Source: Planctomycetota bacterium
Lineage (GTDB): Bacteria > Planctomycetota > B15-G4 > SIAN01
Direction of reading: 5' to 3'
Length of the DNA stretch: 64,000 nt
NCBI GenBank assembly: GCA_028289345.1
Contig: JANQQL010000033.1
Span: 496,001 to 560,000 of the forward strand
Numbering within the stretch: the first letter of the stretch is position 1; every line of letters begins with the position of its first letter. Of the stretch, positions 33,689-41,732 are shown piece by piece. A program made the position numbers and the translations under genes. The notes beneath the pieces were generated by a model, which ran no database searches, was not told where the DNA came from, and saw only the letters and a program-made list of their open reading frames with translations.

Positions 33689-34768
33689 TCAAGAGGTCGC
33701 GGACAGTCGGTCCGGACAGTGCTTGGAGAAAAAAGCTCGGACCGCCTCGGTACTCGGCGCCTCGATCACTCCAAACTCGGTAATGATGCCGCGAATCATG
33801 GGGTGCGGGGTGACGTCGAAGGCGGGGTTGTAAACTTCAACGCCTTCGGCCGCGCTTTGCACTCCGAGCGGGGCTGTCACCTCGTCCGCGGTTCGTTCTT
33901 CGATGGGAATTCCGGTGCCGTCGGCCGTCTGCAAGTCGAAGGTCGAGGTCGGAGCGGCCACGTAGAAGGGCACTCCGTGCTCTTTGGCCAAGACGGCTAC
34001 GGAATACGTGCCGATCTTGTTGGCGGTGTCTCCGTTGGCGGCGATCCGGTCGGCACCGACCACAACGCTCTGGACTTTGCCCTCGCGCATGACCAAGCCG
34101 GCCATGTTGTCGCAAATCAGCGTGCAGTCGATTCCCGCCTGAACCAACTCCCAGGAAGTCAGGCGCGCACCCTGCAAGAGCGGCCGCGTCTCGTCCGCGA
34201 ACACGCGGAACTTGGTGCCTTGCTCGTGAGCGGCGTAGAACACCGAAAGGGCCGTTCCGCGGACCGAGGTGGCAAGCCCCCCTGCGTTGCAGTGAGTCAG
34301 AACTCCGTCACCTTGTCCCACCAGAGAAGCACCGTGCTCTCCAATGCGGCGGCAGATGTCCTTGTCCTCTTCGAGGATCGCCAGAGATTCCTGCCACAAG
34401 GCGTTCTTCTGCTCGGCCACCGAAAGCCCTGGCTCCCGAGCCAATCGAGCTTCCATGCGATCCAGCGCCCAGAAGAGATTGACGGCGGTGGGGCGAGCCG
34501 TTCGCAGGTAGTCGGACACTTCGCGGACCTTGGAGGCAAACTCCTCGGTCGATTCGGTCGCGATGTCTTGGATCCCGAGCATCAGACCGAACGCGGCCGC
34601 GATCCCAATGGCGGGAGCGCCACGCACCGAAAGGCGGCGAATGGCTCCCCACATCTCTTCCGGAGTCTGAAGGTCCAAGACCTTCAGTTCTCCCGGCAAG
34701 AGAGTCTGATCAATCAAGCGAACTCGACCGGGGAGTTCCCCGGCCCATTCGATGGTCGGCACCTGCAT
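33689..34768 (-). CDS. mtnA: S-methyl-5-thioribose-1-phosphate isomerase
   Basis: 359 residues. Isomerises methylthioribose-1-phosphate to methylthioribulose-1-phosphate in the methionine salvage pathway. The ATG at 34768 is chosen because GGAG lies 6 nt upstream and because it places the catalytic residues at Cys160 (T-H-C-N-A-G) and Asp240 (V-G-A-D-R-I-A), the same numbers as in the Bacillus enzyme. The substrate-binding R-G-A-P-A-I-G is at 49-55. An in-frame ATG at 34810 is possible but less likely. No other methionine salvage gene is in the window. Confidence 0.95.
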   Translation of the reverse strand: MQVPTIEWAGELPGRVRLIDQTLLPGELKVLDLQTPEEMWGAIRRLSVRGAPAIGIAAAFGLMLGIQDIATESTEEFASKVREVSDYLRTARPTAVNLFWALDRMEARLAREPGLSVAEQKNALWQESLAILEEDKDICRRIGEHGASLVGQGDGVLTHCNAGGLATSVRGTALSVFYAAHEQGTKFRVFADETRPLLQGARLTSWELVQAGIDCTLICDNMAGLVMREGKVQSVVVGADRIAANGDTANKIGTYSVAVLAKEHGVPFYVAAPTSTFDLQTADGTGIPIEERTADEVTAPLGVQSAAEGVEVYNPAFDVTPHPMIRGIITEFGVIEAPSTEAVRAFFSKHCPDRLSATS

Positions 34769-34949
34769 CCGCTTCTCCGTGTGTCGATGGTCGGATTCGA
34801 AAGGGGTCATCTTGACCGCGAAACTTCAGGCCGCTGAAGCCGCGGTGTTATTTTCCGATCGCCCGCACCCACGGGCCTTCCTGACGACGGCGAGGCATCG
34901 ATCTCGGAAGTTCCTTCTCGTCGACGGTTCCGCAGCGAGACGGCCACGT

Positions 34950-35849
34950 TCAGCCGGAGAATTCCCGCCCGGTCAGTCGTTGGTAGATTTCTCGATAGGC
35001 TTGCTGGGCTCGATCGAGGATCTCTTGCGGCAGATGGGGTCCCGGAGGCGTCTTTCCCCAGTCCATTTCTTCCAATGCGTTGCGCACGATCTGCTTGTCG
35101 AAGGACGGCTGAGATCGGCCGGGTTGATAGCGGTCGGCCGGCCAAAAGCGCGAACTGTCCGGCGTGAACAACTCGTCGATCAGGAGGATTCCCTGCTCGT
35201 CCATCCCCAGCTCGATCTTGGTGTCGGCTAACAAGATGCCCTTCTGCCGAGCGTACGAATGCGCTTCCCGATACAGCCGCATCACCAAATCGCGGGCTTC
35301 CTCGGCGACCTCCGGGCTGACAATGGTGCAGAGCTGATCGAAGCTGATGTTCTCGTCGTGCTCCCCTTGGGGCGCTTTGGTACTCGGAGTGAACAAAGGC
35401 TCGGGAAGCTCGTCGGATTCCTGCATTCCCTCGGGCAAGGGGATCCCGCAGACGGCGCCCGTGGCCCGATAGTCCTTGAACGCGGAGCCCGCGAGGTAGC
35501 CGCGCACCACGAACTCGGCCATCACCGGCTTCACCTTCCGCACGTACATCGAACGCCCGTCCAGTTCGGGAAGATCCGGCAACGGCGCCGGCATTTCCGC
35601 GATGCGCGTCGTCAACAGGTGGTGACGTGCGGAGTCTTCGAAGCGCCGAAACCAGAACTCGGAAATGCCGGTGAGAATCCGACCTTTGTTGGGAAGGAGG
35701 TCGGGCAAGACCACATCGAACGCCGAGACCCGGTCCGACGCCACGATCAAGAGGGCGTCCCCGAGAGCGAACAAGTCGCGCACTTTGCCGCGATGAATCG
35801 GTTCGTAGCCGGGCAGCTCGGCAGCCCGGAGAGCGGAACTGGCGGACAT
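34950..35849 (-). CDS. purC: Phosphoribosylaminoimidazole-succinocarboxamide synthase
   Basis: 299 residues, the usual length for the yeast-like long form of SAICAR synthase. It ligates aspartate to CAIR with ATP in purine synthesis. The start at 35849 gives the standard opening: Y-E-P-I-H-R-G-K-V-R-D-L-F (nucleotide-binding). ASDRVSAFDVVLP and LADTKIELG are family signatures, and FVVRGYLAGSAFKDY and STKAPQGEHDENI are substrate-site motifs. Frame upstream of this ATG overlaps the galE promoter and start region, so is unlikely to be translated. Divergent from galE. Confidence 0.96.
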   Translation of the reverse strand: MSASSALRAAELPGYEPIHRGKVRDLFALGDALLIVASDRVSAFDVVLPDLLPNKGRILTGISEFWFRRFEDSARHHLLTTRIAEMPAPLPDLPELDGRSMYVRKVKPVMAEFVVRGYLAGSAFKDYRATGAVCGIPLPEGMQESDELPEPLFTPSTKAPQGEHDENISFDQLCTIVSPEVAEEARDLVMRLYREAHSYARQKGILLADTKIELGMDEQGILLIDELFTPDSSRFWPADRYQPGRSQPSFDKQIVRNALEEMDWGKTPPGPHLPQEILDRAQQAYREIYQRLTGREFSG

Positions 35850-36006
35850 GATGAAGGCAACTCCCGAGTTCGACGAGGACCAGATGAATTCTTCGACAGA
35901 GCGAATTCTGAGGGGGGTGAATTCTTCGGGCCGGACTTCCCGACGGGCGACGGGAATGTAGGATGCCGCCCGTTGTGAGACTACGGGACGAAGCGAGGAA
36001 TTCGAG

Positions 36007-36993
36007 ATGATTCTGGTCACCGGCGGGGCCGGCTACATCGGCAGTCACGCGGTTCTCGGTTTGCGAGAATCCGGCCAAGACGTGGTCGTCTTCGACGATC
36101 TGGTCGAGGGGCATGCGGAATCGGTGGCAGGGGTTCCCCTGGTGCAGGGCTCCTTGGCCGATCGGGACCTGATCGAAAAAACTCTGCGTGACTACCCAGT
36201 GGAAGCCGTGATGCACTTTGCCGCGCGCTGCTACGTCGGAGAGTCTGTCACGAATCCGGCCAAGTACTACCAAGACAACGCCGTTGGGATGTTCCAGTTG
36301 CTGGAGGCGATGCGCACGGTCGGGGTCAACAAGTTCGTGTTCTCCTCCACCTGTGCGGTGTACGGGACGCCGGACCAAGTGCCAATCACGGAAAAATGCG
36401 AGCGCCGTCCGATCAGCCCCTACGGAACGACAAAACGCTTCTGCGAAGAGATGCTGGAGGACTACTGCCGAGCCTACGACTTCGCGGTCGTGGCCTTGCG
36501 TTACTTCAATGCTTCCGGCTCGGATCCCCAAGGCCGCCTCGGGGAATGGCACAATCCGGAAACTCATTTGATTCCACGCATCTTGCGTTGCGAGCTCAGC
36601 GGCCAGACCGAGCGCCTGCAGGTGTTCGGCAACGATTACCCGACTCCCGACGGGACTTGCGTGCGGGACTACATCCACGTGACTGACCTGGCCGAGGCCC
36701 ACCGCTTGGCCCTGGGCGTCATGAAGGCGGGTGAGTTCCAGTTCTTCAATCTGGGAACCGGCAAGGGCTGCAGCGTGATCGAAGTGATCGAAGCCGCGCG
36801 CAAGGTCACCGGGGCCGAAGTGCCTTACGACGTGGTGGGGCGGCGTGCCGGCGATCCTCCTGAGCTAGTTGCCGCCGTCGACAAAGCCCGCGACGTCCTC
36901 GGTTTCGAGGCGAGCTACAAAGACATCGAGGAAACCGTCCGCCATGCCTGGAACTGGCTGAAGAACCACCCGGACGGTTACCCGAAAGCCTGA
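36007..36993 (+). CDS. galE: UDP-glucose 4-epimerase
   Basis: 328 residues. An extended short-chain dehydrogenase that interconverts UDP-glucose and UDP-galactose using bound NAD. The NAD motif G-G-A-G-Y-I-G-S-H is at 6-14. The catalytic Ser is in S-S-T-C-A-V-Y-G, followed by Tyr139-x3-Lys143. RDYIHVTDLAEAH and FNLGTGKGCSVIEV are typical of GalE. AGGA precedes the ATG by 8 nt, and TAGGAT at 35959 may be its -10. It supplies sugar nucleotides for surface polysaccharide. A closely related epimerase of other UDP-sugars cannot be excluded. Confidence 0.93.
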   Translation: MILVTGGAGYIGSHAVLGLRESGQDVVVFDDLVEGHAESVAGVPLVQGSLADRDLIEKTLRDYPVEAVMHFAARCYVGESVTNPAKYYQDNAVGMFQLLEAMRTVGVNKFVFSSTCAVYGTPDQVPITEKCERRPISPYGTTKRFCEEMLEDYCRAYDFAVVALRYFNASGSDPQGRLGEWHNPETHLIPRILRCELSGQTERLQVFGNDYPTPDGTCVRDYIHVTDLAEAHRLALGVMKAGEFQFFNLGTGKGCSVIEVIEAARKVTGAEVPYDVVGRRAGDPPELVAAVDKARDVLGFEASYKDIEETVRHAWNWLKNHPDGYPKA

Positions 36994-37002
36994 ACGACTT
37001 CG

Positions 37003-37806
37003 GTGCACTTTCCAGGAGACGCCGACCTCACCTCGCGACTGCCGGAGTCGCTGATCGTCTTGGGGTCGGGGACGGCGCTTCCGACGACCACTCGAGGTTC
37101 TCCTGGCTACCTACTCGGCTTCCCGGACGGCAGTGGGGTGTTGCTGGATGCCGGGCCGGGTTCCGTACGAGCGGCGGCCCATCACGGGTTCCCCCTCGAG
37201 CGGCTGCGTGGCGTGCTGTTGACTCACTTCCATCCGGATCACTGCCTGGACCTGTTCGCGTTGCTGTTTGGACTGCGCAATCCGGCAATGGCGGGGCACT
37301 CGGTCCTCTTGCTCGGACCAGTGGGATTGAAAGACCTGTGTGAGCGGATGACTGGCGTATTCGGCGACTGGGTTCGTCTGCGTGAAGGTTCGGGGGACAT
37401 CCTGGAACTGGAGCCAGGGGCGTTCCAGGTCGAGGTCGGGGACGGCGTGCTCCAGGGCGAGGCAGTGGCCATGCCCCACTTGGCCCACAGCCTGGGCTAC
37501 CGGATTCACGGATCCCGGCAGTCCCTGGCCTACTCCGGAGACACCGGACCTGGTGACGCAGTGGTCGAGCTGGGAGAGGGCGCCGACCTCTACCTGCTGG
37601 AAGCGGCGTTTCCCGATGGGAAGGAATCCGCCAAACACCTGACACCGACGCAAGCCGCCCAGCTCGCCGAGAAATCCGGTTGCCAACGCTTGCTGCTGAC
37701 CCATTTCTATCCAGAGACCGACGAGTCCGATGTGCTCGGCGCCGCCACGCAGCATTTCTCCGGGTCGGTCCTCCTGGCGGAGGATGGGATGCGGCTCCAT
37801 TTGTAA
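37003..37806 (+). CDS. Metallo-beta-lactamase-fold hydrolase (RNase Z-like)
   Basis: 267 residues with a GTG start at 37003, 9 bp after galE. The metal-binding motif T-H-F-H-P-D-H is at residues 74-80, with G-S-G-T-A-L-P and LLDAGPGSV upstream as in RNase Z-type proteins. A later His in AMPHLAHSLGYRI, Asp in YSGDTGPGD, and a final His in LLLTHFYPE complete the two-metal site. It lacks the long exosite arm of genuine tRNase Z, so it may be a phosphodiesterase of unknown substrate. Likely co-transcribed with galE. Confidence 0.82.
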   Translation: MHFPGDADLTSRLPESLIVLGSGTALPTTTRGSPGYLLGFPDGSGVLLDAGPGSVRAAAHHGFPLERLRGVLLTHFHPDHCLDLFALLFGLRNPAMAGHSVLLLGPVGLKDLCERMTGVFGDWVRLREGSGDILELEPGAFQVEVGDGVLQGEAVAMPHLAHSLGYRIHGSRQSLAYSGDTGPGDAVVELGEGADLYLLEAAFPDGKESAKHLTPTQAAQLAEKSGCQRLLLTHFYPETDESDVLGAATQHFSGSVLLAEDGMRLHL

Positions 37807-37892
37807 GCCTCGAAAGGGTCGTCCCGGCCCTCTTTCCCCTAGAATCGATCCCGTTGGCGGTTCGCTCGGGCCATGGATCAGGAGTCGATTCC

Positions 37893-39350
37893 TTGGGAGG
37901 GAGAGTCTTGCTGGGATGCCTCGGGATCCTGGCTCTATTCACGGCTTCGGCCGACGCGGTGCCGATCTCGGTGGCGAGTTCCATCGAGCGGATCTTGCAG
38001 CGCCCTGCACTCGATGGCGCCCAAGTGGGAATCGAAATTCGTTCGCTGCGTGATGGTCGCTCCATCTATTCCCACCAGTCCCAAGACTCTTTCATTCCCG
38101 CGTCCAATCAGAAGCTGCTCACCATCGCACTGGCGCTGGATCAGCTGGGGCCCGATTTTCAGTTCGAAACGCCATTGATCGCCACCGGTGGAGTCCACGG
38201 AGGCATCATCCGTGGCGACTTGTGGGTCGTGGGCTCCGGAGACCCGAGCTTGGCGCCTCGCTATCAAGACTCGGGCAACCCGGAATCCGGCGTCCGCCGC
38301 TTTGTCGATGCTCTGACCATGCAGGGGATCCGCGGCATCGAGGGCGACCTGGTCGTCGACGCAACGCTCTTCGATGACGAGGGCACGGCTCCCGGTTGGC
38401 CGTCGGATCAGCTCGACCAGGACTACTGTGCTCCGGTCGGTGCACTCTCCCTGAATTCGAACTGCCTGGAAGTCGTCGTGACGTCCTCGCCCTCGGGATC
38501 ACCCAAGGTCTCCTTGCGACCGGAAACTCGCTCCTACCGACCGGTGTCCCATGTCGCGACGTCGACATCATCCCGCGAAATGATGGTTTGGCTGATTCGC
38601 CCCGACCGAGAAGGCCGGGTCCAGGTGCGGGGCAAAGTCGGCCCCCAGGCAGGGACCGCGAGATTCCAGCTACCGGTCCGAGACCCGGCGCTGTTCTTCG
38701 GACGATCCTTGTACGCCGGCTTGCTGCGGGAAGGCGTCTTCGTCAACGGCAACGTGCGTCATCGTGCCGCGAACGAACCACGGCCGGAGACCCGCCCCCT
38801 GTACGTGTGCAAGAGCCCGCTCCTACCACCGGCTTACGTCTGTGGGAAGGAGAGCGACAACCTGGTCGCGGAACACTTGCTGAAGAAGTGCGCCTCGGAG
38901 TCCGAAGAGGTGGGGACCTTTGCCGGTGGCGCACGACTCTGCCGCTCCTTCTTGCAAAGTCTCGGGGCAGATGTGAGCGGGTTCCAGATGACCGACGGCT
39001 CGGGGCTCTCCCGAGAGAACCGAGTGACCCCGAAGCTGCTCGTCGACTTGCTGGCGGCCATGTATGACTCGCCGCTGCGCGAGCCTTATTTGCGCAGCTT
39101 GCCCATCTCTGGAATCGACGGAACCCTCTCCAAACGAATGACCGAACCGGACCTCTGCTACCGCGTACGTGCCAAGACCGGCTACTTGTTGCGGGTCAGC
39201 GGATTGTCCGGCTACGTCGACACCGGTGAACGGGAATCTCCCAAGATTCTCGCGTTCTCCATCCTGATCAACGGGTTTCGCGGCAGCAACCGCGACATGA
39301 AGAAGGTCCAGGATGACATCTGCCGGGCCCTGATCGAGGCGTCCCCGTGA
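37893..39350 (+). CDS. dacB: D-alanyl-D-alanine carboxypeptidase/endopeptidase, PBP4 family
   Basis: 485 residues. The start is taken as TTG at 37893: AGGAG lies 8 nt upstream and the result is a good signal peptide (M-G-G-R-V-L-L-G-C then hydrophobic, ending A-S-A-D-A). A TTG at 37854, 8 nt after a TAGAAT box, is the alternative. The three peptidase S13 motifs are intact: S-N-Q-K (Ser71, Lys74), S-D-N (321-323) and K-T-G (428-430). It trims or cleaves peptidoglycan cross-links in the periplasm. Coupled by GTGA overlap to the next gene. Confidence 0.9.
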   Translation: MGGRVLLGCLGILALFTASADAVPISVASSIERILQRPALDGAQVGIEIRSLRDGRSIYSHQSQDSFIPASNQKLLTIALALDQLGPDFQFETPLIATGGVHGGIIRGDLWVVGSGDPSLAPRYQDSGNPESGVRRFVDALTMQGIRGIEGDLVVDATLFDDEGTAPGWPSDQLDQDYCAPVGALSLNSNCLEVVVTSSPSGSPKVSLRPETRSYRPVSHVATSTSSREMMVWLIRPDREGRVQVRGKVGPQAGTARFQLPVRDPALFFGRSLYAGLLREGVFVNGNVRHRAANEPRPETRPLYVCKSPLLPPAYVCGKESDNLVAEHLLKKCASESEEVGTFAGGARLCRSFLQSLGADVSGFQMTDGSGLSRENRVTPKLLVDLLAAMYDSPLREPYLRSLPISGIDGTLSKRMTEPDLCYRVRAKTGYLLRVSGLSGYVDTGERESPKILAFSILINGFRGSNRDMKKVQDDICRALIEASP

Positions 39351-40180
39351 CGACAGACCCGTTGAGTCTGGTGGAGTTTGCTCGAAACATCGCGATCCAA
39401 GCGGGGAGCATTCACCGGCGCTACTTCCGGCGGCTGCAGAAGGATCAGGTGCGGCTCAAGGGACGTCGCGACCCGGTGACCCGCTCCGACCTAGAAGCGG
39501 AACAAACGATCGTGCAAGCGATCACCGATCGCTTTCCCGATCACGGCATTCAGGCCGAAGAAGGCGCGTCCCAAGAGGGATCCTCGGACCTGCGCTGGAT
39601 CATCGACCCCTTGGACGGCACGGTGAACTTCACCCGCGGGTTGCCGATGTACTCCGTGGCCCTCGCCGCCTACCAGGGGGACGAGGCCCTCGCCTCGGTC
39701 GTCTACGTCCCCGAGTTCGACGAGTTGTATAGCGCGGCGCGCGGCCACGGGACGACGCTCAACGGAGAGGCCTTGCAGGTCAGCGAATGCCCGGACGTGC
39801 ATTCCTCCTTGCTCGCCACCGGGTTTTGCTACGAACGCAATGAAGTCGCGGATGACAACGTTGATCACTTCTCCGAGCTGGTTCTCCGCTGCCACGACAT
39901 CCGGCGACTCGGATCCGCCTCCTTGGACTTTGCCTTGCTGGCTGCGGGTCGCTACGACGGATACTGGGAACTCCACCTGAGCCCCTGGGACATCGCCCCG
40001 GGAGCCCTGCTCGTTCAGGAGGCGGGAGGCACCGTCACGGACTTCGACGGCGGCAATCGGATGATCGAAACCAAGTGCTTCGTGGCCAGCAACGGACGAT
40101 TCCACGAGGAGCTACGCCAGATTCTGCGAGCGAGACACACCCCCGAAGTCAGTTCCGAGGAACCGGGGTCGACCAAATGA
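39347..40180 (+). CDS. Inositol monophosphatase-family phosphatase
   Basis: 277 residues, GTG start overlapping the upstream stop (GTGA at 39347-39350). Metal site motifs of the family are present: AEEGASQEG-type Glu near residue 67, I-I-D-P-L-D-G-T-V-N-F near 85-95, and W-D-I-A-P-G near 210, with the expected Asp and Glu ligands. Enzymes of this fold hydrolyse inositol, histidinol, fructose-1,6-bis or 3'-phosphoadenosine phosphates. The SuhB-like layout favours inositol-1-phosphate or a related sugar phosphate, but the substrate cannot be fixed from sequence. Cytoplasmic. Confidence 0.88.
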   Translation: MTTDPLSLVEFARNIAIQAGSIHRRYFRRLQKDQVRLKGRRDPVTRSDLEAEQTIVQAITDRFPDHGIQAEEGASQEGSSDLRWIIDPLDGTVNFTRGLPMYSVALAAYQGDEALASVVYVPEFDELYSAARGHGTTLNGEALQVSECPDVHSSLLATGFCYERNEVADDNVDHFSELVLRCHDIRRLGSASLDFALLAAGRYDGYWELHLSPWDIAPGALLVQEAGGTVTDFDGGNRMIETKCFVASNGRFHEELRQILRARHTPEVSSEEPGSTK

Positions 40181-40198
40181 CGGGAAGAACTCGCCGGC

Positions 40199-41419
40199 CT
40201 AGTTGACGGCTTCCGGCTCGTAGGTGCACTGGTTTTCCTGAGGGATGAAGTCCTCGAGATGCCCCAGATTCCGGACCGCCTCTTTGATCAGACCGCGCGC
40301 GATGACCATCTTCTGAATCTGGTTGGCGCCTTCGTAGATCTGAGTGATCTTGGCGTCACGCATGTACTTTTCGACCGGGTAGTCGCGCATGTAGCCGTAG
40401 CCACCGAACACTTGCACCGCCTTGGTCGTCACATCCATCGCGGTTTCGGTGGCAAAGTATTTCGCTTCGGCGGCCAGGCGCGAGTTGGTCTGTCCTTCGT
40501 CCACTGCGGACGCGGCCGCATAGACGAGCCAGCGCGCCGCCTGAATCTTGGCCGACATGTCCGCCAGCATCTCTTGCACCATCTGGAATGAACCGATGGT
40601 CTGCCCGAACTGGCGACGTCGATTGGCGTACACGAGGGCATAGTCGAGGGCCCCCTGGGCCAGCCCGACGGCCTGGGCAGCGACGCCCGGTCGTGCCCAG
40701 TCCAGAGTCTGCATGGCGTGCTTGAATCCCATTCCCGGCTTGCCACCGAGCAAGTTGGCCTTGGGGACTCGCACTCCGTGAAAGTGGGTCTCCACCACCG
40801 GCACGCAGCGGATGCCCATTTTGTCTTCGACCTTGCCGACCGAGAATCCGTCCATCTCCTTGTTGCAAAGCAACGCCGAGATTCGCCGGCTCCGAGATTC
40901 CGGATCGGTCACGGCAAACACGGTGTAGTAGTGCGCCGCGCCCCCGTTCGTGGTCCACTTCTTTTCTCCGCGAACGACGTACTCGTCCCCGTCGAGCACG
41001 GCGCGGGTTTGCATTCCGCCAGCATCGGATCCGGCACTTTTCTCCGACAAACAGAACGCAATGAGCTTTTCACCACGAGCGATGGGGGGCAGGAACTCCG
41101 CCTTCTGCTCTTCGGTGCCGCCAATGATGACAGGAAACGAACCCAGCGCATTGACGGCGAACAAGACGCCCACGCCGCCACAAGCCCGGGAAAGCTCTTC
41201 GATCACCTTGCAAAGCGCGACGATCCCAGCGCCATGCCCGCCGTACTCCTTCGGGATCCAGACGCCGAACAGACCTTTCTCTGCGATGACCTTCTGAATC
41301 TCCCACGGATACTCTTGGAGATTGTCGTACTTCGAGGCGAGTGGGCGGACGCAGTCGTTGGCGACTTGACGGGCAACTTCCGACCACTCCATCGCCGCAT
41401 CAGAAATAATGGTTCGCAT
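40199..41419 (-). CDS. Acyl-CoA dehydrogenase
   Basis: 406 residues from the ATG at 41419; the extra 16 residues up to 41467 look non-native. FAD-dependent alpha,beta-oxidation of an acyl-CoA thioester. Family motifs: A-F-C-L-S-E-K-S-A-G-S-D-A-G (FAD/substrate loop), KKWTTNGGAAHYYTVFAV, RRQFGQTIGSFQMVQEMLADM, and the catalytic base Glu363 in I-Y-E-G-A-N-Q-I-Q. Closest in pattern to short/medium-chain ACADs. It stands alone and converges on the phosphatase gene. No electron-transfer flavoprotein gene is in the window. Chain-length specificity is unknown. Confidence 0.93.
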   Translation of the reverse strand: MRTIISDAAMEWSEVARQVANDCVRPLASKYDNLQEYPWEIQKVIAEKGLFGVWIPKEYGGHGAGIVALCKVIEELSRACGGVGVLFAVNALGSFPVIIGGTEEQKAEFLPPIARGEKLIAFCLSEKSAGSDAGGMQTRAVLDGDEYVVRGEKKWTTNGGAAHYYTVFAVTDPESRSRRISALLCNKEMDGFSVGKVEDKMGIRCVPVVETHFHGVRVPKANLLGGKPGMGFKHAMQTLDWARPGVAAQAVGLAQGALDYALVYANRRRQFGQTIGSFQMVQEMLADMSAKIQAARWLVYAAASAVDEGQTNSRLAAEAKYFATETAMDVTTKAVQVFGGYGYMRDYPVEKYMRDAKITQIYEGANQIQKMVIARGLIKEAVRNLGHLEDFIPQENQCTYEPEAVN

Positions 41420-41732
41420 TTGGTGAATCCCGGATCGAAGACCGGTGGGCCAAGAGTCACCGGTCAAGTTTCGCGCAGAGAACCTGCGGTCATCACATGC
41501 CCCAAGGCGCTCAGCCTAGCTGCCTCGTGTCGCGCTGCCCAGTCCGATTTTTCGGGTGAAGAAGGCCTCTAGGAAACCGCAGGAGAATGGGCCCCGCGCC
41601 TCCCGGCGTGGTACGATGTCAAGTTTCCTCTGGGGGTGGAAGAAACAGTGTTCCACCCACGACAACGCGCCGCTCGTCGTCCGGCGGGCGGAACTCGAAA
41701 GCCTCCAAGCAACGCCCGAGCGACGAACAGGG

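Noticed and set aside
33300..33692. 130-residue version of the small protein
   Set aside because: The first 38 residues are low-complexity Thr/Arg-rich and unlike the conserved core. The ATG at 33578 is the better start.
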